Positions 1-6,125 of a DNA stretch of 7,022 nt are shown in pieces. Positions within the stretch are counted from its first letter, which is position 1, and each line of letters opens with the position of its first letter. The DNA is from Burkholderiales bacterium (lineage in GTDB: Bacteria; Pseudomonadota; Gammaproteobacteria; Burkholderiales; UBA11063). Location: NCBI GenBank assembly GCA_026461645.1, contig JAPJMP010000135.1, positions 1 through 7,022 of the forward strand, given 5' to 3'. The notes under the pieces are model-generated. The model saw only the letters and a list, made by a program, of their open reading frames with translations, did no database searches and was not told the origin of the DNA. Made by a program: the position numbers and the translations under genes.

Positions 1-1
1 A

Positions 2-607
2 CTTTTAATAAGTAGCACTTTTTTATATGCAGACCCTATTATATTAAGCATCCCTGAGACTCAGGCACAAAAATTAGCGAAAACAAGTGCGTCCACAAGC
101 ATGTCCAAAAAGAAGGTAATGGCTTCAGGAACAGCAAATTTATTTCTTCAGCACCAAGAAATTATATTTTCTGAGCCTTTAAATTTAGCCAGTACAAAAG
201 ATTTAAAAATAGATGAAGAGATGGTGAATAATGATGTTAATGTAATTATTCATAACCAAATTGATGATGTTATCAATGTTCGTTATGTGGGATATAACAT
301 CAATAATAATATTTGCGCTGAAAATAAAGATGTAAAGTTAGAGATAAAGCCGAAACAAGCTAAGTCAAAATATTTTGTTTCAAAAAGTGATTTAATGAAT
401 TGTTATAAGATTGCCACAAATCTTATGAGAACCAACGGTACTTATGATCTGATTGATGTATCGGCGGATGTAAATGCAAATAAATATGGAAGTATGGCAG
501 GTCTTGGATTATTTTTGCTACCAGTTAAGATTGTTATTAAATATGATTATAAAAATGTAGGAAATATTAGGTATGTTACAACGTATTTTATTTATGCTAA
601 AAAATAA
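2..607 (+). CDS. Exported protein of unknown function, 5' truncated by the window edge
   Basis: I do not recognise this gene. The frame is open from the first complete codon at position 2, so the true start lies outside the window and at least 201 codons are present. A start at the internal ATG at 101 would discard what looks like the end of a signal peptide: hydrophobic residues LLISSTFLYA followed by D, a good signal peptidase I site (A-x-A-like, cleavage before DPIIL). The mature part is mixed alpha/beta in appearance, rich in N, K, D and I. It has two cysteines (in NNNICAEN and LMNCYK) that could form a disulfide in the periplasm, and no obvious transmembrane segment in the mature part, though GLGLFLLPVKIVIKY is fairly hydrophobic. 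Its 3' end overlaps the start of traN by 35 bases, which implies co-transcription and possible translational coupling. A periplasmic accessory role in conjugation is inference from context only. Confidence 0.8.
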   Translation, partial: LLISSTFLYADPIILSIPETQAQKLAKTSASTSMSKKKVMASGTANLFLQHQEIIFSEPLNLASTKDLKIDEEMVNNDVNVIIHNQIDDVINVRYVGYNINNNICAENKDVKLEIKPKQAKSKYFVSKSDLMNCYKIATNLMRTNGTYDLIDVSADVNANKYGSMAGLGLFLLPVKIVIKYDYKNVGNIRYVTTYFIYAKK

Positions 608-2261
608 GTGGCTAATTTTACTTATTCCTTCATTTATTTATGCTAATAGTCAATGTAAGCTAATCAATTCACAATGTATTGATACATCACCGAGCAAAAC
701 AATTGGAGGCGTAACTTATCAATTAGCAGATGCTTGTGCTGCGAATGGGTTAACTGGTGGTAAGTGTTGTTGGGATCAAAAGCAAAAATATTATTGTGGT
801 GACTCAACAGATCAATGCGGTACATATCGTCAAAATCCAAATTGTAAATTTACTAAGAATGATTGTCAAAACACTGACCCACTTACTGGGAATTGTCTTT
901 TATATAAAAGTACGTATTCATGTGCTACGAGTTATATTCCAGTCGAGTCACAACTCTGTACTAATGCAATTTGTGTAAATAATAGTAATAATACTGCTGC
1001 TAGTAATTGCTTTTTACCCAATGGTACTCAAGCAGAACGTGATAATGCAGGGAAAAGAAATACTAATGATTTAGTTTCAGCAATTTCAATTATTGAGATG
1101 GGAAAACAAGCTGGTGATGATTTAAATATTAATTGCCCTAATCCGCAAGACCCTAAAAGTTGTGTTATTTTTCAGGGGGACTACTATACTTGCAAAATAT
1201 GGAAATTTTCAGCTATGCCGAATAATGGAGCTGACTGTATGCTTCATAACCAATACTTTACCCCATTGTCTGCCGGAGTTAATGCAAGTGATAAAGCAGT
1301 ATATGGCAGCACTGCAACTGGGCAGACCGGTTATGATTTTGGCTCAAATTCTCCAGAGTATAAATCTTTAGGGCAAGGGGTTAGACCTGGTGATCAATTT
1401 ACCTATTCACTAAGTAATAATGATAGTAGATATGTAAATAAGAGTGTAACAGGCTATCAAACTGATGGGATGTCTCTTTCAAATCAAAATATGAGTACTC
1501 CATATAACTCTAATGCTAAAAGTTCACAGGTTTCGTTAGTGAATTCACAGGTGTCTAATGTTACGATTGCTGACTCAGCAGCAAATAAGATAGGGTTTTG
1601 GGATAGTTATTTAACTGATGGGTCAATTAAGTTAGCTTGGAATCGTAAAAAAGCAAGTCCAGACCCCAATAATGTTAAATCTTTTTCATTTCAAGAACTA
1701 GGGGTATCACGTAGACCGGATGGAGATAACGGGCATTGGGGTGATGATAAACCACTTCGTGTTGAAGGATTATGTGTTTATTTGTCTAACTATTGTGATG
1801 GTGGCGATGATAAAGGCACATCTTCTGCTTATTTAAAGGCTATATCATTTGGTAATGCGCAAGCTTGTGGTGTATGTACTAATTCATTATTTGGTGAATG
1901 TTTAACTGCTGACCCTAGAGATGTCAGTGAAGAATGGTGTTGCTATAATTCAAAACTGGCTATGGATATGAATTTGGCTGCGTATGATCAAGGGTTAACT
2001 AATCTATATGATGGCTCATCAAATAGATATAAAGGCGGTGGAAATGTAGCCAGAAATGGTACAAAATGTGGTGGGTTATCAATCGAAGCAATGTCTCGCA
2101 TTGATTTCAGTAAGGGTAATTATTTAACAGATTTTGCTAGTCAAATAGATACCTCTAAATTTATGAATAGTCAAGCTGTTCAGGGGCAACCAGCTCAAAA
2201 CTCTATGCAAAATCGTGGTAATAGTAAAGCACAAAATATAATAATCAATGGTGGTCACTAA
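573..2261 (+). CDS. traN: TraN, outer-membrane mating-pair stabilisation protein of F-type T4SS
   Basis: TraN is the donor outer-membrane adhesin that stabilises mating pairs by contacting outer-membrane proteins of the recipient. The 562 residues are somewhat shorter than F TraN (about 600). I see a signal peptide ending SFIYA before NSQC, then a cysteine-dense N-terminal region (14 Cys up to about residue 150), a segment with CVIFQGDYYTCKIW near residue 200, and a Cys-free Ser/Asn-rich stretch at about 225-395. The C-terminal TraN signature follows: CGVC, then EEWCCYNSKLA, then KCGGLSIEAMSRIDFSKGNY. The total of 26 Cys fits a heavily disulfide-bonded exported protein. ATG 573 is preceded by AGGA at 559-562; an alternative ATG at 594 would give a shorter and more typical signal peptide but has no visible ribosome binding site. 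The gene overlaps the upstream unknown gene and ends one base before the transglycosylase start. The family assignment is secure; the recipient receptor is unknown. Confidence 0.93.
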   Translation: MLQRILFMLKNKWLILLIPSFIYANSQCKLINSQCIDTSPSKTIGGVTYQLADACAANGLTGGKCCWDQKQKYYCGDSTDQCGTYRQNPNCKFTKNDCQNTDPLTGNCLLYKSTYSCATSYIPVESQLCTNAICVNNSNNTAASNCFLPNGTQAERDNAGKRNTNDLVSAISIIEMGKQAGDDLNINCPNPQDPKSCVIFQGDYYTCKIWKFSAMPNNGADCMLHNQYFTPLSAGVNASDKAVYGSTATGQTGYDFGSNSPEYKSLGQGVRPGDQFTYSLSNNDSRYVNKSVTGYQTDGMSLSNQNMSTPYNSNAKSSQVSLVNSQVSNVTIADSAANKIGFWDSYLTDGSIKLAWNRKKASPDPNNVKSFSFQELGVSRRPDGDNGHWGDDKPLRVEGLCVYLSNYCDGGDDKGTSSAYLKAISFGNAQACGVCTNSLFGECLTADPRDVSEEWCCYNSKLAMDMNLAAYDQGLTNLYDGSSNRYKGGGNVARNGTKCGGLSIEAMSRIDFSKGNYLTDFASQIDTSKFMNSQAVQGQPAQNSMQNRGNSKAQNIIINGGH

Positions 2262-2262
2262 G

Positions 2263-2745
2263 ATGGTTTTAAAGAAAATATTGGTGATGATTGTTGGTAT
2301 AAATTTGATTCATTACACATGGGCTGATAAATTATCTGAATCAGAATATAATGTTTGTTTTATAAGGGCAGGGCTACACTATAATATCACACCTAACCTA
2401 TTGTACGTAATAGCTCGTGTTGAATCTAAAATGAATCCCTATGCATTAAATACTAATCATAATGGAAGTTATGATATAGGTATCATGCAAATTAATTCAA
2501 CATGGTTATCCAAACTAGCCAAAATCGGCATACAACATAAAGATTTGATTGACGGGTGTAATAATATTCAAGTTGGAGCTTGGATACTTTCTCAGAATAT
2601 TAAGCGTTATGGTTTGACCGCAGAAGCTATAGGCAGATATAATTCTTCTAATAGTTATCACAAATCTCAATATATCTACAAAATATTCAAAGAGTATAGT
2701 CATCAAAAACAGCAAAATATTCTTCTTTCAGAAAACAATCCATAA
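2263..2745 (+). CDS. Secreted lytic transglycosylase, VirB1/IagB/F-Orf169 type
   Basis: This is a small peptidoglycan-cleaving enzyme of the SLT family that typically accompanies type IV and type III secretion systems and opens the murein for assembly of the envelope complex. I chose ATG 2263 (160 aa) over the in-frame ATG at 2248 because GGTGGT at 2250-2255 sits 7 bases upstream of 2263, whereas 2248 has no such site; the choice also gives a clean signal peptide ending HYTWA before DKLSES. The core motifs follow in order: IARVESKMNP with the presumed catalytic Glu54, GSYDIGIMQIN (residues 68-78), a Cys at 99 that probably pairs with Cys32, GAWILSQ, and GRYN (124-127). Length and layout match the small single-domain family members. 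The SD site lies within the 3' end of traN, so the two are probably translationally coupled. After it comes the only sizeable gap in the window. Function by homology is firm; its specific need in transfer is inferred. Confidence 0.92.
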   Translation: MVLKKILVMIVGINLIHYTWADKLSESEYNVCFIRAGLHYNITPNLLYVIARVESKMNPYALNTNHNGSYDIGIMQINSTWLSKLAKIGIQHKDLIDGCNNIQVGAWILSQNIKRYGLTAEAIGRYNSSNSYHKSQYIYKIFKEYSHQKQQNILLSENNP

Positions 2746-2770
2746 CAAATTTTAAATAAGATTAAAAAAC

Positions 2771-2799
2771 TTTACAGATTACAGATTATGTGGTACAAT
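2771..2799 (+). promoter_or_regulatory. Predicted sigma-70 promoter with extended -10, upstream of the kinase-traW-traU-trbC block
   Basis: TTTACA at 2771-2776 and TACAAT at 2794-2799 are separated by exactly 17 bases, each one mismatch from consensus. TG at 2791-2792 adds an extended -10. Transcription would start near 2806, giving an untranslated leader of about 75 bases before ATG 2881. It lies in the only intergenic gap long enough to hold a promoter, and the genes to its right are tightly packed. It is predicted from sequence alone. Confidence 0.7.
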
Positions 2800-2814
2800 T
2801 CACTCTGTATGGTA

Positions 2815-2852
2815 TGGTCAAGATTAGAAATTTAGTAAGTATCTCTTGACCA
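2815..2852. repeat. Perfect 9-bp inverted repeat in the leader (operator or RNA hairpin)
   Basis: TGGTCAAGA (2815-2823) and TCTTGACCA (2844-2852) are exact reverse complements separated by 20 bases. The arms lie just downstream of the predicted transcription start near 2806 and upstream of the ribosome binding site at 2870-2875. The centre-to-centre spacing of the arms is 29 bp, close to three turns of the helix, which would suit a dimeric or paired repressor. As RNA it could form a 9-bp stem with a large loop. No T-run follows the right arm, so it is not an intrinsic terminator. The function is inferred. Confidence 0.55.
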
Positions 2853-2869
2853 GCTTTATATGGACTATT

Positions 2870-2875
2870 GGAGGT
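2870..2875 (+). promoter_or_regulatory. Strong ribosome binding site fixing the kinase start
   Basis: GGAGGT lies 5 bases before ATG 2881 and is the best Shine-Dalgarno sequence in the window. It decides the start of the frame carrying the His-box and shows that this short frame is meant to be translated, rather than the ATPase frame being a separate gene beginning at 2991. An in-frame ATG at 2860 has no such site. Confidence 0.8.
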
Positions 2876-2880
2876 ATTAT

Positions 2881-3033
2881 ATGGTGCGAGAGTTGGATTT
2901 AAAAGTAATCGTTAAAAGGGCATTGCATGACATTGCATCACCATTGGCAATTTTAAAATTATTTGCTCGTTCAGATGAAATAGAGAAAAAATGCCGATCG
3001 CTCGTGATAGGATTGCTTTTCGGCAAAGTTTAA
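2881..3033 (+). CDS. Histidine kinase, N-terminal part: His-box (HisKA-like) in its own frame
   Basis: This 50-codon frame starts at ATG 2881 behind a strong SD. It encodes ALHDIASPLAILK, a clear histidine-kinase H-box with the phosphorylatable His at residue 16 (codon 2926-2928) followed by the usual D-I-x-x-P-L pattern. It has no signal peptide, membrane segment or sensor domain. The helix continues as LFARSDEIEKK, and the frame then reads into unrelated residues before TAA at 3031. The ATPase domain that must belong to this His-box begins in the -1 frame at the A6 run at 2986-2991. Joining the frames there gives a 232-residue cytoplasmic kinase with H-box to ATPase spacing normal for the family. 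Translated alone, the 50-residue product would have only a fragment of the dimerisation helix and could not autophosphorylate. The break may be a real mutation, a homopolymer sequence error or a frameshifting site. Confidence 0.75.
   Translation: MVRELDLKVIVKRALHDIASPLAILKLFARSDEIEKKCRSLVIGLLFGKV
2986..2991 (+). other. Run of six A at the kinase frame change (slippage, indel or sequencing-error site)
   Basis: The upstream frame reads GAG AAA AAA TGC, while the downstream ATPase frame reads AAA ATG CCG. The two frames are both open only between 2979 and 3030, and this run is the single obvious slippage point there. A seventh A would join the frames as E-K-K-M-P. The heptamer here is GAAAAAA, not the efficient A-AAA-AAG or A-AAA-AAA bacterial -1 site, so strong programmed frameshifting is not assured. 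Confidence 0.6.
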
Positions 3034-3578
3034 TGCGGATTGAAGAAATTATTAATGATATTTCGTGGAGGATTAATGCTAAAACCAATCAGTTAAATGT
3101 TGCCTCAAGAGCTCATAAACCGGTTTTAATTGCGTCTATATTTTCAGAAATTTTAAATGAAAAAGAATATGAATATAAAAATTCGCTAGTCAACTTAAAA
3201 TATGAGATTTATCCAACAGCCAATTCTGCCTATATACAGATCAATCCTTCTACATTTAAACGTATGATGTCAAATCTTATTAATAATGCTTTTGGGGCAT
3301 GTGTAAAAAATGCCAATAGTGTAGTTAAAGTATCACTTGGTTTACATGATAATTTGGTAGAAATTAGTATTTATGATAATGGGGTTGGAATGTCAGAAGA
3401 GGTATTGCAGAAAATTTTGCGCAATGAAATGATTACGACTCAGGGTGAGGGGCATGGTATTGGTTATGGACAAATACATGAAACATTACAAAATAATAAT
3501 GGAATGCTTGATATTAAATCAGTTGTTGGTAGTGGCACTAAAATAACTTTAATATTTCCACAGATTTTTATTGAATAA
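2991..3578 (+). CDS. Histidine kinase, ATPase (HATPase_c) part, frame-shifted from its His-box
   Basis: The 195 residues from ATG 2991 contain the second dimerisation helix (RQSLMRIEEIINDIS) and a full GHKL ATP-binding domain: N-box MSNLINNAFGAC with Asn99, G1-box YDNGVGM (Asp129), G2-box GHGIGYG (154-160) and G3-box GSGTK (180-184). All nucleotide-binding motifs look intact, so the domain does not look decayed. The phosphoacceptor His-box is absent from this frame and lies upstream at 2926-2928 in the +1 frame. Independent initiation at 2991 has only a weak AGAG at 2982-2985 and would give an ATPase domain without His. The kinase is soluble with no sensor or receiver domain and is the only non-exported product in the window. 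It stands 9 bases before traW, so it is part of the transfer unit; a role in regulating transfer is inference. Similar cytoplasmic kinases are known in Rickettsiales integrative conjugative elements. Confidence 0.85.
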   Translation: MPIARDRIAFRQSLMRIEEIINDISWRINAKTNQLNVASRAHKPVLIASIFSEILNEKEYEYKNSLVNLKYEIYPTANSAYIQINPSTFKRMMSNLINNAFGACVKNANSVVKVSLGLHDNLVEISIYDNGVGMSEEVLQKILRNEMITTQGEGHGIGYGQIHETLQNNNGMLDIKSVVGSGTKITLIFPQIFIE

Positions 3579-3587
3579 TTAATTTTT

Positions 3588-4211
3588 ATGAAAATAATAT
3601 CACTAATTTGCTGCCTATTTCCTATAGTAATTGCTATGGCTGATGATTTGGGTACGGTTGGTAAAACGTATCCAATCGCTGAACCAGACATGATAGAAGT
3701 AATCAAAAATAAAGCAAAAACAATGGTTGCAAATGGGCAATGGGATAAGATAAAACAGCAATCAATCGATAGTGCTAAAAGTAAAGTTTATAATCCACAA
3801 CCTGTTATAGGGATTACACATACTAAAAAGGAGCAGATAATTTACTATGATCCAATGTTTCGAGTTGATGAAGATATTAAAGATGGGCAGGGGCATGTAA
3901 TAGCTAAGGCTGGTTATTATAACCCACTTACATTTAAGCCATTCCCAGAAGAACTAATTTTTATTGATGGCGCAGATCAGGTACAGGTTGAGTGGGCTGT
4001 TGCAAGATTTAAAAGCAATACGAAGAAAACCAAAATTATTCTAACCTCTGGTTCATATATTAATCTTGATAAGAAATATAGAATATGGTTTTATTATGAC
4101 CAAAATGGTAAATATACAGAAAAATTAGGTATTAAGCATGTGCCTGCTACTGTAAATCAAGAGGGTAAGAAAATTCGTATTAATGAATTAGTTCTCAATG
4201 GTGCTACATGA
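3588..4211 (+). CDS. traW: TraW, periplasmic F-type pilus assembly protein
   Basis: TraW is a periplasmic component of F-type T4SS needed for pilus assembly, working with TrbC and TraU. The 207 residues match F TraW (about 210). A signal peptide of about 18 residues ends IAMA before DD, and the mature N-terminus carries the family hallmark DLGTVGKTYPIAEPDM. Further conserved-looking parts are YYDPMFRVDEDI, YNPLTF and LIFIDGADQVQVEWA at about residue 125-140. A short C-terminal basic/beta segment follows and the protein has no fused TrbC domain. The start has only a poor ribosome binding site and sits 9 bases after the kinase stop, which suggests dependence on upstream translation. Its stop overlaps the traU start (ATGA). 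Confidence 0.93.
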   Translation: MKIISLICCLFPIVIAMADDLGTVGKTYPIAEPDMIEVIKNKAKTMVANGQWDKIKQQSIDSAKSKVYNPQPVIGITHTKKEQIIYYDPMFRVDEDIKDGQGHVIAKAGYYNPLTFKPFPEELIFIDGADQVQVEWAVARFKSNTKKTKIILTSGSYINLDKKYRIWFYYDQNGKYTEKLGIKHVPATVNQEGKKIRINELVLNGAT

Positions 4212-5347
4212 AAAAATTAATTAGAGTTTGCTTATTTTTAATAATTTCCAAATTATCTTTTGCGACATGTTCCGGCACATTTGTTAATCCTATTACGGAT
4301 GTATGTTGGAGTTGTATGTTTCCTATCTATATCTCCCCATTACCAGTGAAGTGGGGATATGCTGGGCAAAAGGGAAAAGTTGTTACTGAACAAAAATCAA
4401 TTCAAGATAGTTATTTGCATAGCCTACAAGTATTGCCATTAGGTATGTGCCATTGCTCTGGGCGTGGCTTAGTATTGCTGGGGGTTTTAATGTCTTGGTA
4501 TGAACCATATAGATCAGTTGATGTAACTAAAAATCCATTCTGTCTCACTGGATTGGGTGGTCTTGATTTGGGAGCTGGATTAAGTGATTTATTACCAAGT
4601 GCTGGCTATGGTGATGAAGTTCATGGAATGCAGACTAGAAGTAGTTTTTATCAAGTGCATTGGTACTTAGACCCAATACTAGAGATGCTTGAAATCTTAG
4701 ATGTAGGTTGTACTTTAGGGCAAACTGTGTCAATTGATTTATTATTCCTTTCAGAAGTTGATCCAGCTTGGAATGATGACGATATTTCTTTTATATTTTC
4801 ACCCGAAGTGGTTCTATTTACTAGTATGCCTGCGCAATTAGCTTGTGCAACAGATTGTATTAGTGCAAGCCTGCCGTATAGACCATCTCCTATCAGTTTT
4901 GCCGATAATATAACTTATTCGAGAAGCGATAATGATCCTGCTAATACATCATCAGCAAGTAATCCAAGTAAATACTTGTATTGGTGTGGCGGATGTCAGG
5001 GGTCATTATTTCCTTTAGATGGTAATAATATTGACGCTATGCATGAAGTGCAAACGACAATTTTATCGGCTGAGAAAGCAAATATGCTTATCCATCGTAT
5101 GGGGCTTGAGATGAGTACTACTAGTATAACAGGAATGTGTCGCAATATTATACCAGACATGTTTATGGATAAATCTGAATGGAAATATAGTATGACGTTT
5201 CCTAAACCACAAGGTTTATCACCTGGAACATGTTGTAATGCTTTTGGTGAAACTGATAGCACTTGGAATAGCGGCGCAAGTTATCCAGTAAAAGGCGAAA
5301 ATTTTAATTATCTTTGGTATCATGAACGAGATTGTTGCTATTTTTAG
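4208..5347 (+). CDS. traU: TraU, periplasmic DNA-transfer/pilus protein of F-type T4SS
   Basis: TraU is an exported, cysteine-rich protein required for efficient DNA transfer and pilus assembly in F-like systems. A signal peptide ends KLSFA before TCSG, followed by the family start TDVCWSCMFPIYI. Later landmarks are MCHCSGRG, WYEPYRSVD, YWCGGCQGSLFP at about residue 257-268, and the C-terminal TCCNAFGETDSTW and WYHERDCCYF. The mature protein has 16 cysteines, many in CxC, CxxC or CC pairs, so it needs a periplasmic disulfide system (TraF/DsbC type, not in this window). At 379 aa it is longer than F TraU (330); I cannot say exactly where the extra length lies without an alignment. The start overlaps the traW stop by 4 bases, a classic coupled arrangement. 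Confidence 0.94.
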   Translation: MKKLIRVCLFLIISKLSFATCSGTFVNPITDVCWSCMFPIYISPLPVKWGYAGQKGKVVTEQKSIQDSYLHSLQVLPLGMCHCSGRGLVLLGVLMSWYEPYRSVDVTKNPFCLTGLGGLDLGAGLSDLLPSAGYGDEVHGMQTRSSFYQVHWYLDPILEMLEILDVGCTLGQTVSIDLLFLSEVDPAWNDDDISFIFSPEVVLFTSMPAQLACATDCISASLPYRPSPISFADNITYSRSDNDPANTSSASNPSKYLYWCGGCQGSLFPLDGNNIDAMHEVQTTILSAEKANMLIHRMGLEMSTTSITGMCRNIIPDMFMDKSEWKYSMTFPKPQGLSPGTCCNAFGETDSTWNSGASYPVKGENFNYLWYHERDCCYF

Positions 5348-5356
5348 GGGTGGGTT

Positions 5357-6124
5357 TTGAAAAAGATTTTATTATTGTCATTGCTTATAACTTCTGTATA
5401 TGCGAATGACTGTTTACCTTCGGCATTAGAGCTATGTGATTATTCGTGGGGTACATTCTACCATTTAGATAATAATGTTGGTATCTCATTATTAGGGAAC
5501 TACAATCAGTCTAACTTTTCTAATAATGCAAATGGTGCAACTAACACCGCTACGATTGGTGGAGGAGCAGAAGTAAATTTTGATGTATTAATGGTGAATG
5601 GCTTATGGTGGAGCAATAGAATTAATTATCAGAATTACTTTGGTAATTCAAATTATACAGATTCAATGTTTAATTATACGTTGAAATTAGGTTATGCGAT
5701 GCAAGCAATTAATGACTATTGGCTTATCACTCCTTATGCCACTGGTAGTATGGGCGCTGGCTGGGAGACATGGGATGGTAATTATAATTATGGAGCTGGT
5801 CTAGGTATTCGTACTGAGGTAGCGCTTGTTACACGTAATAGCCTATATTTTGACTATAGTTACCAGTGGTTAATAGATCAAGGGGAACTTACCTCAAGTT
5901 ATAACAATCAATTTAATACGAGCCACATCACGGTGGGTAATCAACCGGTTGCGCAGATTGCTGAAATTGGCTACAAACATGTATTTAATTGTGGATTTAA
6001 CATGAATGTATTTTATCGGTACACGCAAAATAATTTCAGTTTTTCAGGTAGTTCGACAAATCAAAATTATACCAATGGCACAAATATGATTGGCATAGGT
6101 GTTTCTTGGTATACGGGTGGTTAG
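5357..6124 (+). CDS. Outer-membrane beta-barrel-like protein of unknown function, TTG start
   Basis: I do not recognise a named family. The start is TTG 5357: it is the only start codon between the in-frame stop (TAG 5345-5347) and the signal peptide, and it follows a G-rich SD (GGGG at 5347-5350 and GGG at 5352-5354). The signal peptide ends SVYA before NDC. Cys19 and Cys27 lie close together and may pair. The rest of the 255 residues alternates hydrophobic and polar residues with many Tyr, Trp, Asn and Gly, as in transmembrane beta-strands, for example NGLWWSNRINYQNYF, YAMQAINDYWLITPYAT, LYFDYSYQWL and MNVFYRYTQNNF. It ends MIGIGVSWYTGG, not with the usual terminal Phe/Tyr. I estimate about 8-12 strands. 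It lies 9 bases after traU and 1 base before trbC, so it is co-expressed with them. An outer-membrane role in mating contact or exclusion is speculation; F has no such gene here. Confidence 0.75.
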   Translation: MKKILLLSLLITSVYANDCLPSALELCDYSWGTFYHLDNNVGISLLGNYNQSNFSNNANGATNTATIGGGAEVNFDVLMVNGLWWSNRINYQNYFGNSNYTDSMFNYTLKLGYAMQAINDYWLITPYATGSMGAGWETWDGNYNYGAGLGIRTEVALVTRNSLYFDYSYQWLIDQGELTSSYNNQFNTSHITVGNQPVAQIAEIGYKHVFNCGFNMNVFYRYTQNNFSFSGSSTNQNYTNGTNMIGIGVSWYTGG

Positions 6125-6125
6125 A

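Noticed and set aside
757..1371. Short + strand frames (757-978 and 1162-1371) inside traN
   Set aside because: They run in another frame within a convincing TraN protein, have no ribosome binding site and show no recognisable motif.
2809..2849. Tiny leader frames in the kinase 5' region (8 codons from 2809, 11 codons from 2814)
   Set aside because: Neither has a ribosome binding site, the ATG codons are almost at the predicted transcript start, and no regulatory codon run or terminator hairpin follows.
2844..2869. TTGACC in the right arm of the inverted repeat as a second -35 element
   Set aside because: No -10-like hexamer lies at the proper distance downstream.
2921..2940. Two adjacent near-identical decamers (CATTGCATGA, CATTGCATCA)
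   Set aside because: They fall in the His-box codons and encode conserved residues; with two copies only and a coding explanation, chance is more likely than a binding site.
2515..5262. Minus-strand frames at 2515-2715, 3464-3706 and 4996-5262
   Set aside because: Each lies opposite a well-supported + strand gene and encodes no recognisable protein; they are chance frames in AT-rich DNA.
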